Below, one piece after another: positions 1-13,159 of a stretch of 64,000 bases of DNA. The stretch spans positions 682,001-746,000 of the forward strand of contig NZ_PVZV01000002.1 of NCBI RefSeq assembly GCF_002995495.1, given 5' to 3'. The notes under the pieces were generated by a model. The model saw only the letters and a list, made by a program, of their open reading frames with translations. It ran no database searches and was not told the DNA's origin. The DNA is from Actinocorallia populi. GTDB lineage: Bacteria; Actinomycetota; Actinomycetes; Streptosporangiales; Streptosporangiaceae. The translations under genes and the position numbers were made by a program. Each line of letters starts with the position of its first letter. Position 1 is the stretch's first letter.

Positions 1-139
1 CGGCCAGCGCGCGGACGCGGAAGCGCCGCGGGTTGCGGGCGACCATGTCCAGGGCCTGGGTACCGATCGAGCCCGTAGAACCGAGCACGACGATCTCTGT
101 TGCGTCTGTCACCACCGCGGCTTCTGTCACGGCGCCCAT
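1..139 (-). CDS. dxr: 1-deoxy-D-xylulose 5-phosphate reductoisomerase, N-terminal part only
   Basis: Only the first 46 codons lie in the window; the gene continues leftwards. The protein begins with a short variable tail, then a beta strand leading into GSTGSIG (residues 20-26) and TQALDMVARNP, the NADPH-binding start of DXR in the non-mevalonate isoprenoid pathway. The family forms 2-C-methyl-D-erythritol 4-phosphate in the cytoplasm. I chose the ATG at 139; a GTG three codons further in is also possible. The gene diverges from the secreted protease at 221. In many actinobacteria dxr is followed by an M50 protease gene and ispG, which would lie outside the window. Confidence 0.9.
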   Translation of the reverse strand, partial: MGAVTEAAVVTDATEIVVLGSTGSIGTQALDMVARNPRRFRVRALA

Positions 140-189
140 TGTGTCCGGGGCACGCCGGGGAGATGCAAGTTCACCAAAAGTAGCCACGA

Positions 190-218
190 CATCACTTCGT
201 GTGATGCAGACTTCTGCA
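190..218. promoter_or_regulatory. Two adjacent inverted repeats before the protease start
   Basis: CATCAC and GTGATG (190-195 and 201-206) pair across 5 bases. TGCAGA and TCTGCA (205-210 and 213-218) pair across 2 bases and end 2 bases before the ATG at 221. They sit between the divergent starts of dxr and the protease, where an operator or a start-blocking hairpin could act. No regulator is assigned. Confidence 0.35.
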
Positions 219-220
219 CC

Positions 221-1129
221 ATGGTCACGGACAGCTGGATCGCACGCCTTCTGGCGGGCCTGGTCGGACTCTCCCCGGTGGCGCTCACCGGGGCGAGCGT
301 CCAGCCTCCCGCGGACATGGTCGTCTTCCGGGACCTGCCCGCCGGGCAGATCCAGCAGCAGCGGGTGCTGCGCTACTGGACGGCCGACCGCAGGGCCTCC
401 GCGCGGCAGGTGCCCGCGCGCGGCCGGGTCGCGCGTGCCCTCCCGGACGCCGCCAGCGCCGGCGCGCTGTGGCCCGGCTCGGCGCTGGGCACCGTCGGGC
501 GGGTGTTCTTCAGCATGGACGGGCAGGACTTCCTGTGCTCGGCGGCCACCGTCCGCAGCAGCAACCGCGACCTCGTCGTCACCTCCGGGCACTGCGCCAA
601 GAACGGCAGCGGCGCGTGGGCCGAGAACTGGGTGTTCGTCCCGGCCTACCAGGACGGCGGAGGCCCGCACGGCGGCTTCACCGCCCGCCGCATGTTCGTC
701 CCCGACCAGTGGTCGACCGGCGCGGACGACGGCTACGACGTCGCGATGGTCGTGCTCGCCCCCTCCGGCGGCAGGCATGTGGCCGACGTCGTGGGGTTCA
801 ACGAGATCGCCTTCGGGCGGCCGCGCGGCGAGCAGGTGTTCACCTTCGGCTACCCGTCGTACGACAAGTACGACGGGCGGCGGCTGGCGTACTGCAGCGG
901 CCGCCCGTCCGACGACCCGTACGGCGAGACCAAGGCGCAGGGCCTGCGGTGCGACCTCACCCAGGGCTCCAGCGGAGGCCCCTGGATGAACGGCTTCGAC
1001 CCCCGCACGGGAACCGGCACGATCGTCTCGGTCAGCAGCTTCAAGTACGCCGACGAGGAACGCGTCATGTACGGCCCCTACTTCGGCGACGCCGTCCGCC
1101 GCCTCTACACCCGCGCCGAGAAGGGCTAG
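221..1129 (+). CDS. Secreted trypsin-like serine protease
   Basis: A 302-residue S1-fold (chymotrypsin/V8-like) serine endopeptidase. A hydrophobic N-terminal segment (about residues 7-24) looks like a signal peptide or anchor, followed by a pro-region to about residue 85. The triad is visible: His124 in TSGHC, Asp173 in GYDVAMV and Ser251 in QGSSGGPW. Cys106 and Cys125 flank the histidine and Cys225 and Cys244 precede the serine, consistent with two disulfides in an exported enzyme. The substrate cannot be told. No clear Shine-Dalgarno sequence precedes the ATG. The stop codon shares the palindrome CTAG with the stop of the convergent aldehyde dehydrogenase. Confidence 0.85.
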   Translation: MVTDSWIARLLAGLVGLSPVALTGASVQPPADMVVFRDLPAGQIQQQRVLRYWTADRRASARQVPARGRVARALPDAASAGALWPGSALGTVGRVFFSMDGQDFLCSAATVRSSNRDLVVTSGHCAKNGSGAWAENWVFVPAYQDGGGPHGGFTARRMFVPDQWSTGADDGYDVAMVVLAPSGGRHVADVVGFNEIAFGRPRGEQVFTFGYPSYDKYDGRRLAYCSGRPSDDPYGETKAQGLRCDLTQGSSGGPWMNGFDPRTGTGTIVSVSSFKYADEERVMYGPYFGDAVRRLYTRAEKG

Positions 1130-2544
1130 AGCGGCAGGCCGGTCAGGACCATCGCCTTCTCGTAGGTGAAGTCGGCCATGGTGCTGGCGACGCCCTCGCG
1201 GCCGACGCCGGAGTCCTTCACGCCGCCGTAGGGCATCTGGTCGGCGCGGTAGGAGGGGACGTCCCCGATGATCACGCCGCCGACCTCGAGGTCGCGCTGG
1301 GCCTGGAACGCGGTGTCGAGGCTGCGGGTGAAAACGCCCGCCTGCAGGCCGTACCGGGAGCCGTTGACCTTCGCGAAGGCCTCGTCGACGTCGGCGACCC
1401 GCTCGACGAACAGGACCGGCCCGAACACCTCCTCGCAGGCGATCTCGGAGTCCGGCGCGACCCCGGTCAGCACCGTGGGCGCGTACGCGGCGCCGTCCCG
1501 CGTCCCGCCGGCCAGCACCCTGCCGCCGGACGCAGCGACCCAGCTCTCGACGCGCCGGGCGGCCTCCTCGCTGATCATCGGGCCGACCTGCGTCTCGTCC
1601 TTCCACGGGTCGCCCGTGACGAGGCCCTCGACCGCCGCGACCACCTTGGGCAGCAGCGCGTCGTAGGCGTCGCCCACGGCGTAGACGCGCTGCACCGCGA
1701 TGCAGGACTGCCCCGCCTGGTAGTTGGAGAACAGCGCGATCCGCTGCGCCGCCCAGTCGAGGTCGGCGTCCGGGCAGACGACGGCGGCCGCGTTCCCGCC
1801 GAGCTCCAGCACCACGTGCTTGCGCGGCGCGGAGTCCTTGATCGACCACCCGACGGGCCCCGACCCGGTGAAGGAGACGATCGGCAGCCGCTCGTCCCGC
1901 ACGAGCGCCGACGCCCGCTCGTTCGGCACGGGAAGGACGGAGAACATGCCCTCGGGGAGGCCGGTCTCGGCCAGCAGCTCCCCGAGCACCAGCGCCGACA
2001 GCGGCGTGGCGGGCGCCGGCTTCACGACGACCGGCGCCCCCACCGCGATCGCCGGGGCCACCTTGTGCGCCGTCAGGTTCAGCGGGAAGTTGAACGGCGT
2101 GATCGCCAGTACCGCCCCGTAGGGCGCCCGGGCGGTGTAGGCCATCCGCCCGGCCCCGCCCGGATCGGTGTCGAGCCGCTGCACCTGCCCGCTCCACCGC
2201 CGCGTCTCCTCGGCCGCGAACCGGAACACCGAGACGGCCCGCCCCACCTCGGCCCGAGCCCACAGCAGCGGCTTCCCGTTCTCCCCGGTGATCAGCCGCG
2301 CCAGCTCCTCCTTGCGCTCCTCGAGCCGCCGGGACACGTGCGCCAACGCCTCCGCCCGCACGTGCAGAGGCAGCCGGGCCGCCTCCTTCCGCACCGCGTA
2401 CGCCGCGGCGATCGCCTCTTCGACCTGCTCCTCGGACGGCACGGAGACGACCCCCACCTCCCGCCCGTCATAGGGATGGGTCACGCTCATCTGCTCGCCA
2501 CCGGTGGTGGCCTTCCCGGCCACCCAGAAAGGAGTCACGTCCAT
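1126..2544 (-). CDS. NAD(P)-dependent aldehyde dehydrogenase
   Basis: A 472-residue aldehyde dehydrogenase superfamily enzyme oxidising an unidentified aldehyde to its acid. The cofactor motif FTGSGPVG (about residues 225-232), the general-base glutamate in LELGG (Glu247) and the catalytic cysteine in GQSC (Cys281) are all present, as is the closing motif PYGGVKDSG. An ATG ten codons upstream (2574) is open, but I prefer 2544: a TAGCGT hexamer ends 7 bases before it, which fits a leaderless start, and neither ATG has a good Shine-Dalgarno sequence. It resembles the succinate-semialdehyde/lactaldehyde branch, but substrate is not assignable. Confidence 0.88.
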   Translation of the reverse strand: MDVTPFWVAGKATTGGEQMSVTHPYDGREVGVVSVPSEEQVEEAIAAAYAVRKEAARLPLHVRAEALAHVSRRLEERKEELARLITGENGKPLLWARAEVGRAVSVFRFAAEETRRWSGQVQRLDTDPGGAGRMAYTARAPYGAVLAITPFNFPLNLTAHKVAPAIAVGAPVVVKPAPATPLSALVLGELLAETGLPEGMFSVLPVPNERASALVRDERLPIVSFTGSGPVGWSIKDSAPRKHVVLELGGNAAAVVCPDADLDWAAQRIALFSNYQAGQSCIAVQRVYAVGDAYDALLPKVVAAVEGLVTGDPWKDETQVGPMISEEAARRVESWVAASGGRVLAGGTRDGAAYAPTVLTGVAPDSEIACEEVFGPVLFVERVADVDEAFAKVNGSRYGLQAGVFTRSLDTAFQAQRDLEVGGVIIGDVPSYRADQMPYGGVKDSGVGREGVASTMADFTYEKAMVLTGLPL

Positions 2545-2644
2545 ACCCACCACGCTAACCCCGCGGCCCCTCATCGCCCCCTGGACAGTGTGGAAAACCC
2601 TCCCGCCACTGTGTCCAGTCCGTTCGCCGAACGTGAAGCGCCGT

Positions 2645-3166
2645 TCATCGAGACTCCATGGCCGGGTCGCGCCGGCCCAGCCGCCACCCGGTCACCGTCC
2701 AGCAGACGCCCCAGACCAGGAAGAACGGCGACCACAGCAGAAGGTCCCAGCGCGCCAGCATGAACGCGAGTCCGGCGTGCCCGGCCGGAGCGTCGCGGGC
2801 TCCGGCCAGCAGCAGCGAGTCGCCGATCAGGCCGGTCTCCGGGGTCCCGACCGCCCGGACGATCATGAAGACGCCCAGCGTCCAGGCGATCACGCGCAGC
2901 GGCCTGCGGGGCAGGCGCGCGCCCCAGGGACGCACGGCGGCCAGCGCGACGAGGACGCCCGCGGCCGCGGCCCCGGCCAGCAGCCAGTGGCTCGCCACGA
3001 ACAGGGGATGGCGGTCGAGCAGCATCTCGCGCAGGTGCGGGGGCAGCGGGTCCTTGTCGGCCAGCGCGCCGGCCCCCAGCGCCTGGGCGAGCTTCATCGA
3101 CCCGTACGCCGCGGCGCACACCGCGGCCCCGTAGGCGCCCGCCCGCGCCCGGTCAGCCCGCGGCAC
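2645..3166 (-). CDS. Membrane protein, second of a tandem paralogous pair
   Basis: A 173-residue integral membrane protein with about four hydrophobic helices and a long polar loop after the first. It starts at a GTG 14 bases inside the 3' end of the upstream gene, so the two are translationally linked. It resembles that neighbour: both open with a helix ending in a lysine-alanine pattern, then a Leu/Pro-rich loop, then a paired-helix core ending with an Arg-Pro-rich loop. DUF3995-like proteins have a comparable layout, but I do not claim membership. Function unknown. Confidence 0.7.
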   Translation of the reverse strand: MPRADRARAGAYGAAVCAAAYGSMKLAQALGAGALADKDPLPPHLREMLLDRHPLFVASHWLLAGAAAAGVLVALAAVRPWGARLPRRPLRVIAWTLGVFMIVRAVGTPETGLIGDSLLLAGARDAPAGHAGLAFMLARWDLLLWSPFFLVWGVCWTVTGWRLGRRDPAMESR

Positions 3167-3605
3167 GTCTCGTCGCCACCGCGTAGGACCGGACCGTCTC
3201 CAGGAGCAGCCCGATCACCAGGAGGCCGAGGATCCCGTGGTACCACCGCCAGCCCACGCCGATGCCGACGAACCCGTCCACGACCATGATCCCCGCACCG
3301 CCTCCGACGGCCGCCAGCATCCCGGCCAGCACGAGCAGCATCAACGTCCTCGGCACCCTGCGCCCCGCCGCCGTGACCGCGGCCAGGACGACGCACGCGC
3401 CCAGCACGCCGGACGCGCACGCGAGCCACTGCGCGGCGGCCGCGTCCAGGAAGTAGTTCTCGCTCTCGGCCGCCGACACCGGCGGCCCGCCCGGAAACCC
3501 GAGCCGGGCCTGCAGCGCGAAAGCGGCCTTCCCCACGGCATAACCGAGGAACAGAACCGCCAACGCGTATGCGGGCCACCTTCGTTCGCGAACGGAATCG
3601 ACCAT
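3153..3605 (-). CDS. Membrane protein, first of a tandem paralogous pair
   Basis: A 150-residue predicted four-helix membrane protein; the family is not recognised. The hydrophobic blocks are at about residues 10-28, 57-78, 85-108 and 117-138. The ATG at 3605 lies 7 bases after a TACGAT hexamer (3618-3613), so the transcript is probably leaderless. A 22-base near-perfect inverted repeat abuts the hexamer upstream. The gene overlaps its downstream paralog by 14 bases. Two similar small membrane proteins in one operon may form a heteromer (inference). Confidence 0.7.
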   Translation of the reverse strand: MVDSVRERRWPAYALAVLFLGYAVGKAAFALQARLGFPGGPPVSAAESENYFLDAAAAQWLACASGVLGACVVLAAVTAAGRRVPRTLMLLVLAGMLAAVGGGAGIMVVDGFVGIGVGWRWYHGILGLLVIGLLLETVRSYAVATRRAAG

Positions 3606-3612
3606 GATGGCG

Positions 3613-3640
3613 ATCGTAGGAATTGTGGGGCACAATTTCC
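3613..3640 (-). promoter_or_regulatory. Leaderless promoter with adjoining operator palindrome
   Basis: On the minus strand a TACGAT -10 hexamer (3618-3613) stands 7 bases before the ATG at 3605. Immediately upstream, 3619-3640 is an inverted repeat with arms AATTGTG and CACAATT plus extended ends, one mismatch in all. It would cover the region between -10 and -35, a classic repressor position. Confidence 0.55.
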
Positions 3641-3942
3641 TCCCCACCGGGAGGGAAACGTCTCCGCTGCGGGGAGGAGGCGCCGCTCACCTGCTCAGGT
3701 GAGGAGGAGCGCGGCTTACAGAACGAATCCGCTTGTCCAGGAGGCGGAAATTCCGTTTTCCCCCTCCCCGGCGGCCTCCTGGTCACCGGCCAGGACAAGA
3801 ACGGCAACATCCGCGCCTTCACCACCTCGACTGACCCGCCCGCGCAGAAGCCGGCCCGTTCACCCGGGAACCGCGGGAAAAAAAGAAACCCTCCCTGCGA
3901 CGGGCAGGGCGTCCTGCGCCTGCCGGGGCGGACGCGGGCGCC
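3641..3942. other. Intergenic stretch without a convincing gene
   Basis: Together with the promoter above, this separates the membrane pair from the TetR gene. It contains a short palindrome (TCACCTG, CT, CAGGTGA at 3687-3702) and the TetR terminator. A long open frame crosses it on the plus strand, but it has no start with a ribosome binding site and runs antisense through the TetR gene. Confidence 0.5.
3878..3909 (-). terminator. Intrinsic terminator of the TetR gene
   Basis: On the minus strand CCCTGC and GCAGGG (3909-3904 and 3898-3893) pair across a 5-base loop and are followed within a few bases by a run of seven T (3884-3878). It lies 34 bases past the TetR stop. This is one of the few terminators in the window with a proper T tract. 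Confidence 0.75.
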
Positions 3943-4557
3943 TCAGGGCGGGGGTTCCGCCGACGGCTCCCGGTCGGGGCGGGTGCGTACGGCGTCCAGG
4001 ACGAGGGCGAGCAGCCGGTCGGGCTGGGTGGGATCGGTGTGGTGCTCTCCGGTGGACAGGGCGATGCCGACTGCGAGCCGGATCAGGTCGTCCGCTGAGA
4101 CGTCCGGGCGTGCCGTGCCCGCCTGCTGGGCACGGGAGAGGACGTTCTCGGCGGCCTCCTGGATGGCTTTGTGGCAGTCGAAGCCCGGGTCGAGGGACGT
4201 GGTGAGGAGGGATCCGGTCAGGCCGTGGTCGCCGCGCGCGTGTGCCAGGAACGCGCGGAGCCAGGTGGCGAGTGCTTCGTCGGGGGAAGAGGTGGTGGAG
4301 AGGCCGTCGGCCTGGGCGCGCAGTCGGTCGATGCGGTCGGCGAGTACTGCGGCCTGGAGGGCCTGGCGGGTGGGGAAGTGGCGGTAGAGGGTGCCGGGGC
4401 CCACGCCGGCGCGGCGGGCGATCTCGTTGAGGGAGGCGTCGGGGCCCTCTTCGGCGAAGGTCTCGCGGGCGGCTGCGAGGAGGCGTTCACGGTTGCGGCG
4501 TGCGTCGGCGCGTCGCTGGGGCCCTGGTACCGGGGGTGTCCGGCCGTCGGCTGTCAC
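3943..4557 (-). CDS. TetR-family transcriptional regulator
   Basis: A 204-residue TetR-type repressor. The N-terminal helix-turn-helix includes TFAEEGPDASLNEIARRAGV and then GPGTLYRHFPTR, the standard recognition-helix region; the rest is the ligand and dimerisation domain. The GTG at 4557 is chosen because GGAGG lies 8 bases upstream; a TTG 12 codons earlier is open but lacks this. It is divergent from an F420-type oxidoreductase, and the 100 bases between them hold two copies of a 15-base palindrome. It therefore probably represses itself and the oxidoreductase. The inducer is unknown. Confidence 0.88.
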   Translation of the reverse strand: MTADGRTPPVPGPQRRADARRNRERLLAAARETFAEEGPDASLNEIARRAGVGPGTLYRHFPTRQALQAAVLADRIDRLRAQADGLSTTSSPDEALATWLRAFLAHARGDHGLTGSLLTTSLDPGFDCHKAIQEAAENVLSRAQQAGTARPDVSADDLIRLAVGIALSTGEHHTDPTQPDRLLALVLDAVRTRPDREPSAEPPP

Positions 4558-4594
4558 CTTTCCATCCTCCGGCCAAGGGGGCCGGGTAGCCAAA

Positions 4595-4642
4595 CGGAGA
4601 GGTTCTCCGTATTATTCCGGCGGTAAGCGGAGAGGTTCTCCG
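4595..4642. promoter_or_regulatory. Tandem TetR operators
   Basis: CGGAGA, GGT, TCTCCG occurs at 4595-4609 and again, identically, at 4628-4642. Each copy is a perfect inverted repeat with 6-base arms, and the centres are 33 bases apart (about three helical turns). They lie between the divergent TetR and oxidoreductase starts; the second ends 20 bases before the oxidoreductase ATG. Confidence 0.8.
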
Positions 4643-4662
4643 GAAGTGACGGGAGGCTTGTG

Positions 4663-5607
4663 ATGGCGCGGGAGAAGTCAGGGAAGCCGGGGCGCGTGGG
4701 GATCTGGACCTTCGCGTTCGACGGGTGGCCGGCGGCGCGTGTCCGTGAGGCGGCCGCCGAGCTCGAGGAACTGGGCTACGGGGCGATCTGGTTCGGGGAG
4801 GCGTTCGGCCGCGACACCGTCGGCCAGGCCTGGCTGCTGCTGGGCGCGACGCGGCGGATCACCGTCGCGGCGGGCATCGCCAACATCGCCTTCCGGAATC
4901 CGATCGCGATGGCGACCGCCGAACGGGCGCTGGGCGAGGCGTTCCCCGGCCGCTACCTGCTCGGCCTCGGCGGGCACCGGGTCGACGACCGGCCCATGCA
5001 GGTCGACGGCTACGCCGTGCCGGTCATGGGCCGTCCGGTGGCGACCATGCGCGCCTACCTGGACGCCATGGACGCGGTGCCCGCCCACGGGCCCGTTCCC
5101 GACCCCGCGCCCCGCCGGGTGCTGGCGGCGCTCGGGCCGAGGATGCTGGAGCTGGCGGCGGAGCGGACGTGGGGCGCCCATCCCTACTTTGTCCCGGTCG
5201 AGCACACCGCGCGGGCCAGGCGGATCATGGGTCCCGGGGCCTTCCTCGGCGTGGAGCAGGCGGTCGTCCTGGACGGCGACCCCGACCGGGCGCGCCGGAC
5301 CGCGCGCGCCCACGTCGCGGGCTACACGGACCTGGCTCCGCACCAGCGCGCCAATCTGGAACGGCTCGGCTTCGGCGAGGACGACTTCTTCGGCGGTCCC
5401 GGTGGCGGGCCGAGCGACCGGCTCGTGGACGCCATCGTCGTCCGCGGAGACCTCGAGGCGATCGACGAGCGAGTCCGGGAGCACTTCGATGCGGGCGCCG
5501 ACCACGTCTGCCTCCAGGCCCTGACCGCAGATCCGGCCGCCTCACCGCTAGCGCAGTGGCGCGAACTGGCTCCGCTGGCCGCCGACCACTCCGGGAAGTC
5601 CCGGTGA
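4663..5607 (+). CDS. LLM-class, probably F420-dependent, oxidoreductase
   Basis: A 314-residue bacterial-luciferase-like TIM barrel. The opening GIWTFAFDGWP, the segment GYGAIWFGEAFGRDT and the GRYLLGLGGH motif are typical of the actinobacterial F420-dependent branch (resembling TIGR03620). The reaction is probably F420H2-linked reduction or oxidation of a small substrate that cannot be named. The ATG at 4663 has GGGAGG 6 bases upstream; a GTG directly before it is less well spaced. The two palindromes upstream put it under the divergent TetR protein, which suggests a detoxification or catabolic role (inference). Confidence 0.85.
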   Translation: MAREKSGKPGRVGIWTFAFDGWPAARVREAAAELEELGYGAIWFGEAFGRDTVGQAWLLLGATRRITVAAGIANIAFRNPIAMATAERALGEAFPGRYLLGLGGHRVDDRPMQVDGYAVPVMGRPVATMRAYLDAMDAVPAHGPVPDPAPRRVLAALGPRMLELAAERTWGAHPYFVPVEHTARARRIMGPGAFLGVEQAVVLDGDPDRARRTARAHVAGYTDLAPHQRANLERLGFGEDDFFGGPGGGPSDRLVDAIVVRGDLEAIDERVREHFDAGADHVCLQALTADPAASPLAQWRELAPLAADHSGKSR

Positions 5608-5667
5608 CGGCTCGGGGCGGGTCAGGGCTGTCGATGCCGAACGTTCGCGGCGGCTCCCCGGGCCCGT

Positions 5668-6336
5668 TCACCGGGTGTTGAGGGCGGTGTCCAGGCGGGC
5701 CAGGAGGTCGGCGGGGCCGTCGTAGACGGCGATGGCACCGGCGTCCTTCAGCTCGTCGCGGCCGATGCCGCCGCTGAGGACCGCCAGGCAGGGGACACCG
5801 GCCCTCGCGGCGGCCTGGACGTCCCAGACGGTGTCGCCGACGAACAGGGCCTGCTCCGGGGGCACCTCGGCCTTCTCCAGGGCCACCTGGACGAGGTCGG
5901 GGGCGGGCTTGGCGTGCTCGACGTCGCCGCTGAAGGTCGAGGCGTCGATGGCGTCGTCGGCGTCCAGGGCCCGCAGGAGGTGGGTGAACTCGGCCTCGTC
6001 GGCGGAACTGGCCAGCACCACGCGCAGGCCGCGGCTCTTGCAGGCCCGCAGCAGGTCGGCGGCGCCCTCCAACGGCTGGAGGCGCGACCAGTACGTCGCG
6101 TAGAGCGCGGTGTGGGAGGCCTTGATGACGGCGTCCCGGTCCCTGTCGCGGTCACCGGGGAGCAGGGAGTTCACCAGAAGCGACGAGCCCATGCCGATCG
6201 AGCGGTGGATCGCCGCCGTCGGCACGTCGTGCCCGGCCTGCCGGAAGGCCTGCCACCACGTCACCGCGTGCAGGTAGTTGCTGTCGACCAGGGTCCCGTC
6301 GACATCGAACAGCAGGGCGCGCGGCGTCTCTCTCAT
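5668..6336 (-). CDS. HAD-superfamily phosphatase
   Basis: A 222-residue haloacid-dehalogenase-fold hydrolase of the phosphoglycolate phosphatase/beta-phosphoglucomutase type. Motif I is FDVDGTLVDS with nucleophile Asp11 and acid/base Asp13. Motif II is the serine in VVLASS, motif III the lysine in EHAKPAPD, and motif IV is GDTVWD. A helical cap follows motif I. It probably dephosphorylates a small sugar or organic phosphate. It lies downstream of the giant carboxylase on the same strand but is separated from it by a strong hairpin, so joint transcription is uncertain. Confidence 0.85.
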   Translation of the reverse strand: MRETPRALLFDVDGTLVDSNYLHAVTWWQAFRQAGHDVPTAAIHRSIGMGSSLLVNSLLPGDRDRDRDAVIKASHTALYATYWSRLQPLEGAADLLRACKSRGLRVVLASSADEAEFTHLLRALDADDAIDASTFSGDVEHAKPAPDLVQVALEKAEVPPEQALFVGDTVWDVQAAARAGVPCLAVLSGGIGRDELKDAGAIAVYDGPADLLARLDTALNTR

Positions 6337-6417
6337 TGTGTCGCCCTGCCCCCTGGCCGGTCACCGGACCCACCGGAGAAGGTGAAGAACACGTCGGCCG
6401 GGCGGAGCCCGGGAACG

Positions 6418-6462
6418 GACGAGGCCCGGCGGCACCCCGTAGGGATGCCGCCGGGCCTCGTC
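6418..6462. terminator. Strong hairpin between carboxylase and HAD gene
   Basis: A perfect 17-base stem: arm 6418-6434 beginning GACGAGGCC, an 11-base loop, then arm 6446-6462 ending GGCCTCGTC. It starts 6 bases past the carboxylase stop. There is no T tract, as is usual for actinobacterial hairpin terminators. Confidence 0.75.
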
Positions 6463-6468
6463 GCGGGA

Positions 6469-11925
<5,457 letters not shown>

Positions 11926-12269
11926 GCGAACGAGCCCTTCTGCAGACCAACGAGGTACGCCGGGGCACGATCTCCCCGGCAGTGTTCACCTTCCCGCCTC
12001 AGGCCCGGCGGCGCCATGTCGGAGACAGCGCACGCTACGCGGCTCCAGTTGTAGAAAACGTCCAAAGCGTCTTTCAGTCGCGTCCGGCCGAGGGCCCGCG
12101 GGAACGGGTCGGGGGAGCGCTTCGCGGCGGTGCGTTTGTGGGATTGAGCAGGTCGTTCTCGCCGCCGGGCTCCGGCGCGGGACGCATGCGCGCCCCGGAA
12201 GGCGCACGGCGGGCCCGCCTGGTCCGGCCACGGGGCTTTCCCGGTGGAGCAAAGGGATATGTAGGGGAT
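11926..12269. other. Divergent intergenic region between carboxylase and small membrane gene
   Basis: This 344-base stretch must hold the carboxylase promoter. No convincing -35/-10 pair, operator palindrome or RNA gene is visible. An open frame on the plus strand starting at 11982 runs through it into the small membrane gene, but it has no ribosome binding site and an untypical composition, so the downstream ATG at 12270 is taken as the start. Confidence 0.45.
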
Positions 12270-12452
12270 ATGAGTGACGGGATGGTCAGAGGGGTGGTGG
12301 CGGCGCTCTTCTGGGCGTCGATGGTCTCGCTGTTCGTGGGGATCTTCCGGTGGGAGGAACCGGATGTCCTTGCCTGGTTCATCGGATTCGGCGTGCTGCT
12401 CGGGGCGGCCTACGCGGTGCGGTACTGGGGGCGGAGGCAGGGCGGGGGGTAG
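12270..12452 (+). CDS. Small two-helix membrane protein
   Basis: A 60-residue protein beginning MSDGMVRG, with two predicted membrane helices (about residues 6-24 and 31-51), the motif RWEEPD between them and a basic C terminus. AGGGG lies 2-7 bases before the ATG. It may form a helical hairpin with both ends in the cytoplasm. Family and function are not recognised. It stands alone, about 180 bases upstream of the sigma factor gene. Confidence 0.6.
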   Translation: MSDGMVRGVVAALFWASMVSLFVGIFRWEEPDVLAWFIGFGVLLGAAYAVRYWGRRQGGG

Positions 12453-12482
12453 GGGCCCCGGCCGGAGCGTTCCGGCGGCGGT

Positions 12483-12489
12483 TGTCACA
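12483..12489 (+). promoter_or_regulatory. Possible ECF-type -35 element
   Basis: TGTCACA lies about 145 bases upstream of the ECF sigma gene. It resembles the -35 element of some actinobacterial ECF promoters. The expected CGTC-type -10 is not clear 16 bases further on, so self-activation of the sigma operon is only a suggestion. Confidence 0.25.
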
Positions 12490-12634
12490 TCCGGGGCTCC
12501 GGCGGTGCTCTGAAGGTGTGGAAGATGTGGAGCTCGTAGGACGCGGCGGGACCGCGCCGACAGCCGTCGCGCCGGCGGGGCCGCTCCCCGGCGGCCGCCG
12601 CCGTCCGGGCGGGCGAGCCGAACGGAAGGACGCC

Positions 12635-13159
12635 GTGGCCGTGCCGACTCCTTCAGGCCGAAGGGCCGTCCGGCCCGACCTCGAACAGGTGTTCCGGGCC
12701 GCCTACCCGCGGGTCGTCGCGGTCGCGGCCCGGGTGCTCGGGTCCCGGGACGAGGCCGAGGACGTGGCACAGGAGGTGTTCCTGGCGTTCGGGCGCTCCT
12801 CGGTGCCGGCGGGGGAGGCGGCGGGATGGTTGTCCGTCGCCGCGGCGCACACCGCGCTGAACCACCTCCGCTCCGGCCGCCGCCGCGCCTTCCGGGAGGA
12901 GGCCGCCGACGGCGGCGACCCCGTCTCCCCGGACGTCGCCGACGCGGTCGTCACCCGCGACGAGCGCCGCCTCGTGCGGGCGGCGCTGGCGCGGCTGCCC
13001 CGCAGGCAGGCCGTCGCCCTGGTCCTGCGGCACAGCGGCCTGAGCTACGCCGAGGTGGCGGCCGCCCTCGGCCTGTCCCCCGGCAGCGTGGGCACCACCG
13101 TGCGACGCGCCGAGTCCGCCCTACGCAAGGAGTTGAACCGTCATGCGTCATCCGACTGA
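12635..13159 (+). CDS. ECF-family RNA polymerase sigma factor
   Basis: A 174-residue extracytoplasmic-function sigma factor. Region 2 includes LEQVFRAAYPRVVAVAARVL and DEAEDVAQEVFLAF. Region 4 includes RLPRRQAVALVLRHSGLSY and AEVAAALGLSPGSV. There is no region 1 or 3. The GTG at 12635 follows GGAAGGA by 4 bases; a second GTG two codons on is an alternative. The next gene, a membrane anti-sigma factor, overlaps by 17 bases and would hold it inactive until a signal arrives. The operon continues into an ABC exporter, the likely regulated output. Confidence 0.88.
   Translation: MAVPTPSGRRAVRPDLEQVFRAAYPRVVAVAARVLGSRDEAEDVAQEVFLAFGRSSVPAGEAAGWLSVAAAHTALNHLRSGRRRAFREEAADGGDPVSPDVADAVVTRDERRLVRAALARLPRRQAVALVLRHSGLSYAEVAAALGLSPGSVGTTVRRAESALRKELNRHASSD

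Noticed and set aside
469-2763. A 764-codon plus-strand frame across the protease and aldehyde dehydrogenase
   Set aside because: It overlaps two recognisable genes in other frames and has low-complexity Arg-rich composition.
3623-4387. A 254-codon plus-strand frame over the TetR gene
   Set aside because: Its first part crosses an intergenic region and the TetR terminator, and the rest is antisense to the TetR gene. No start signal is present.
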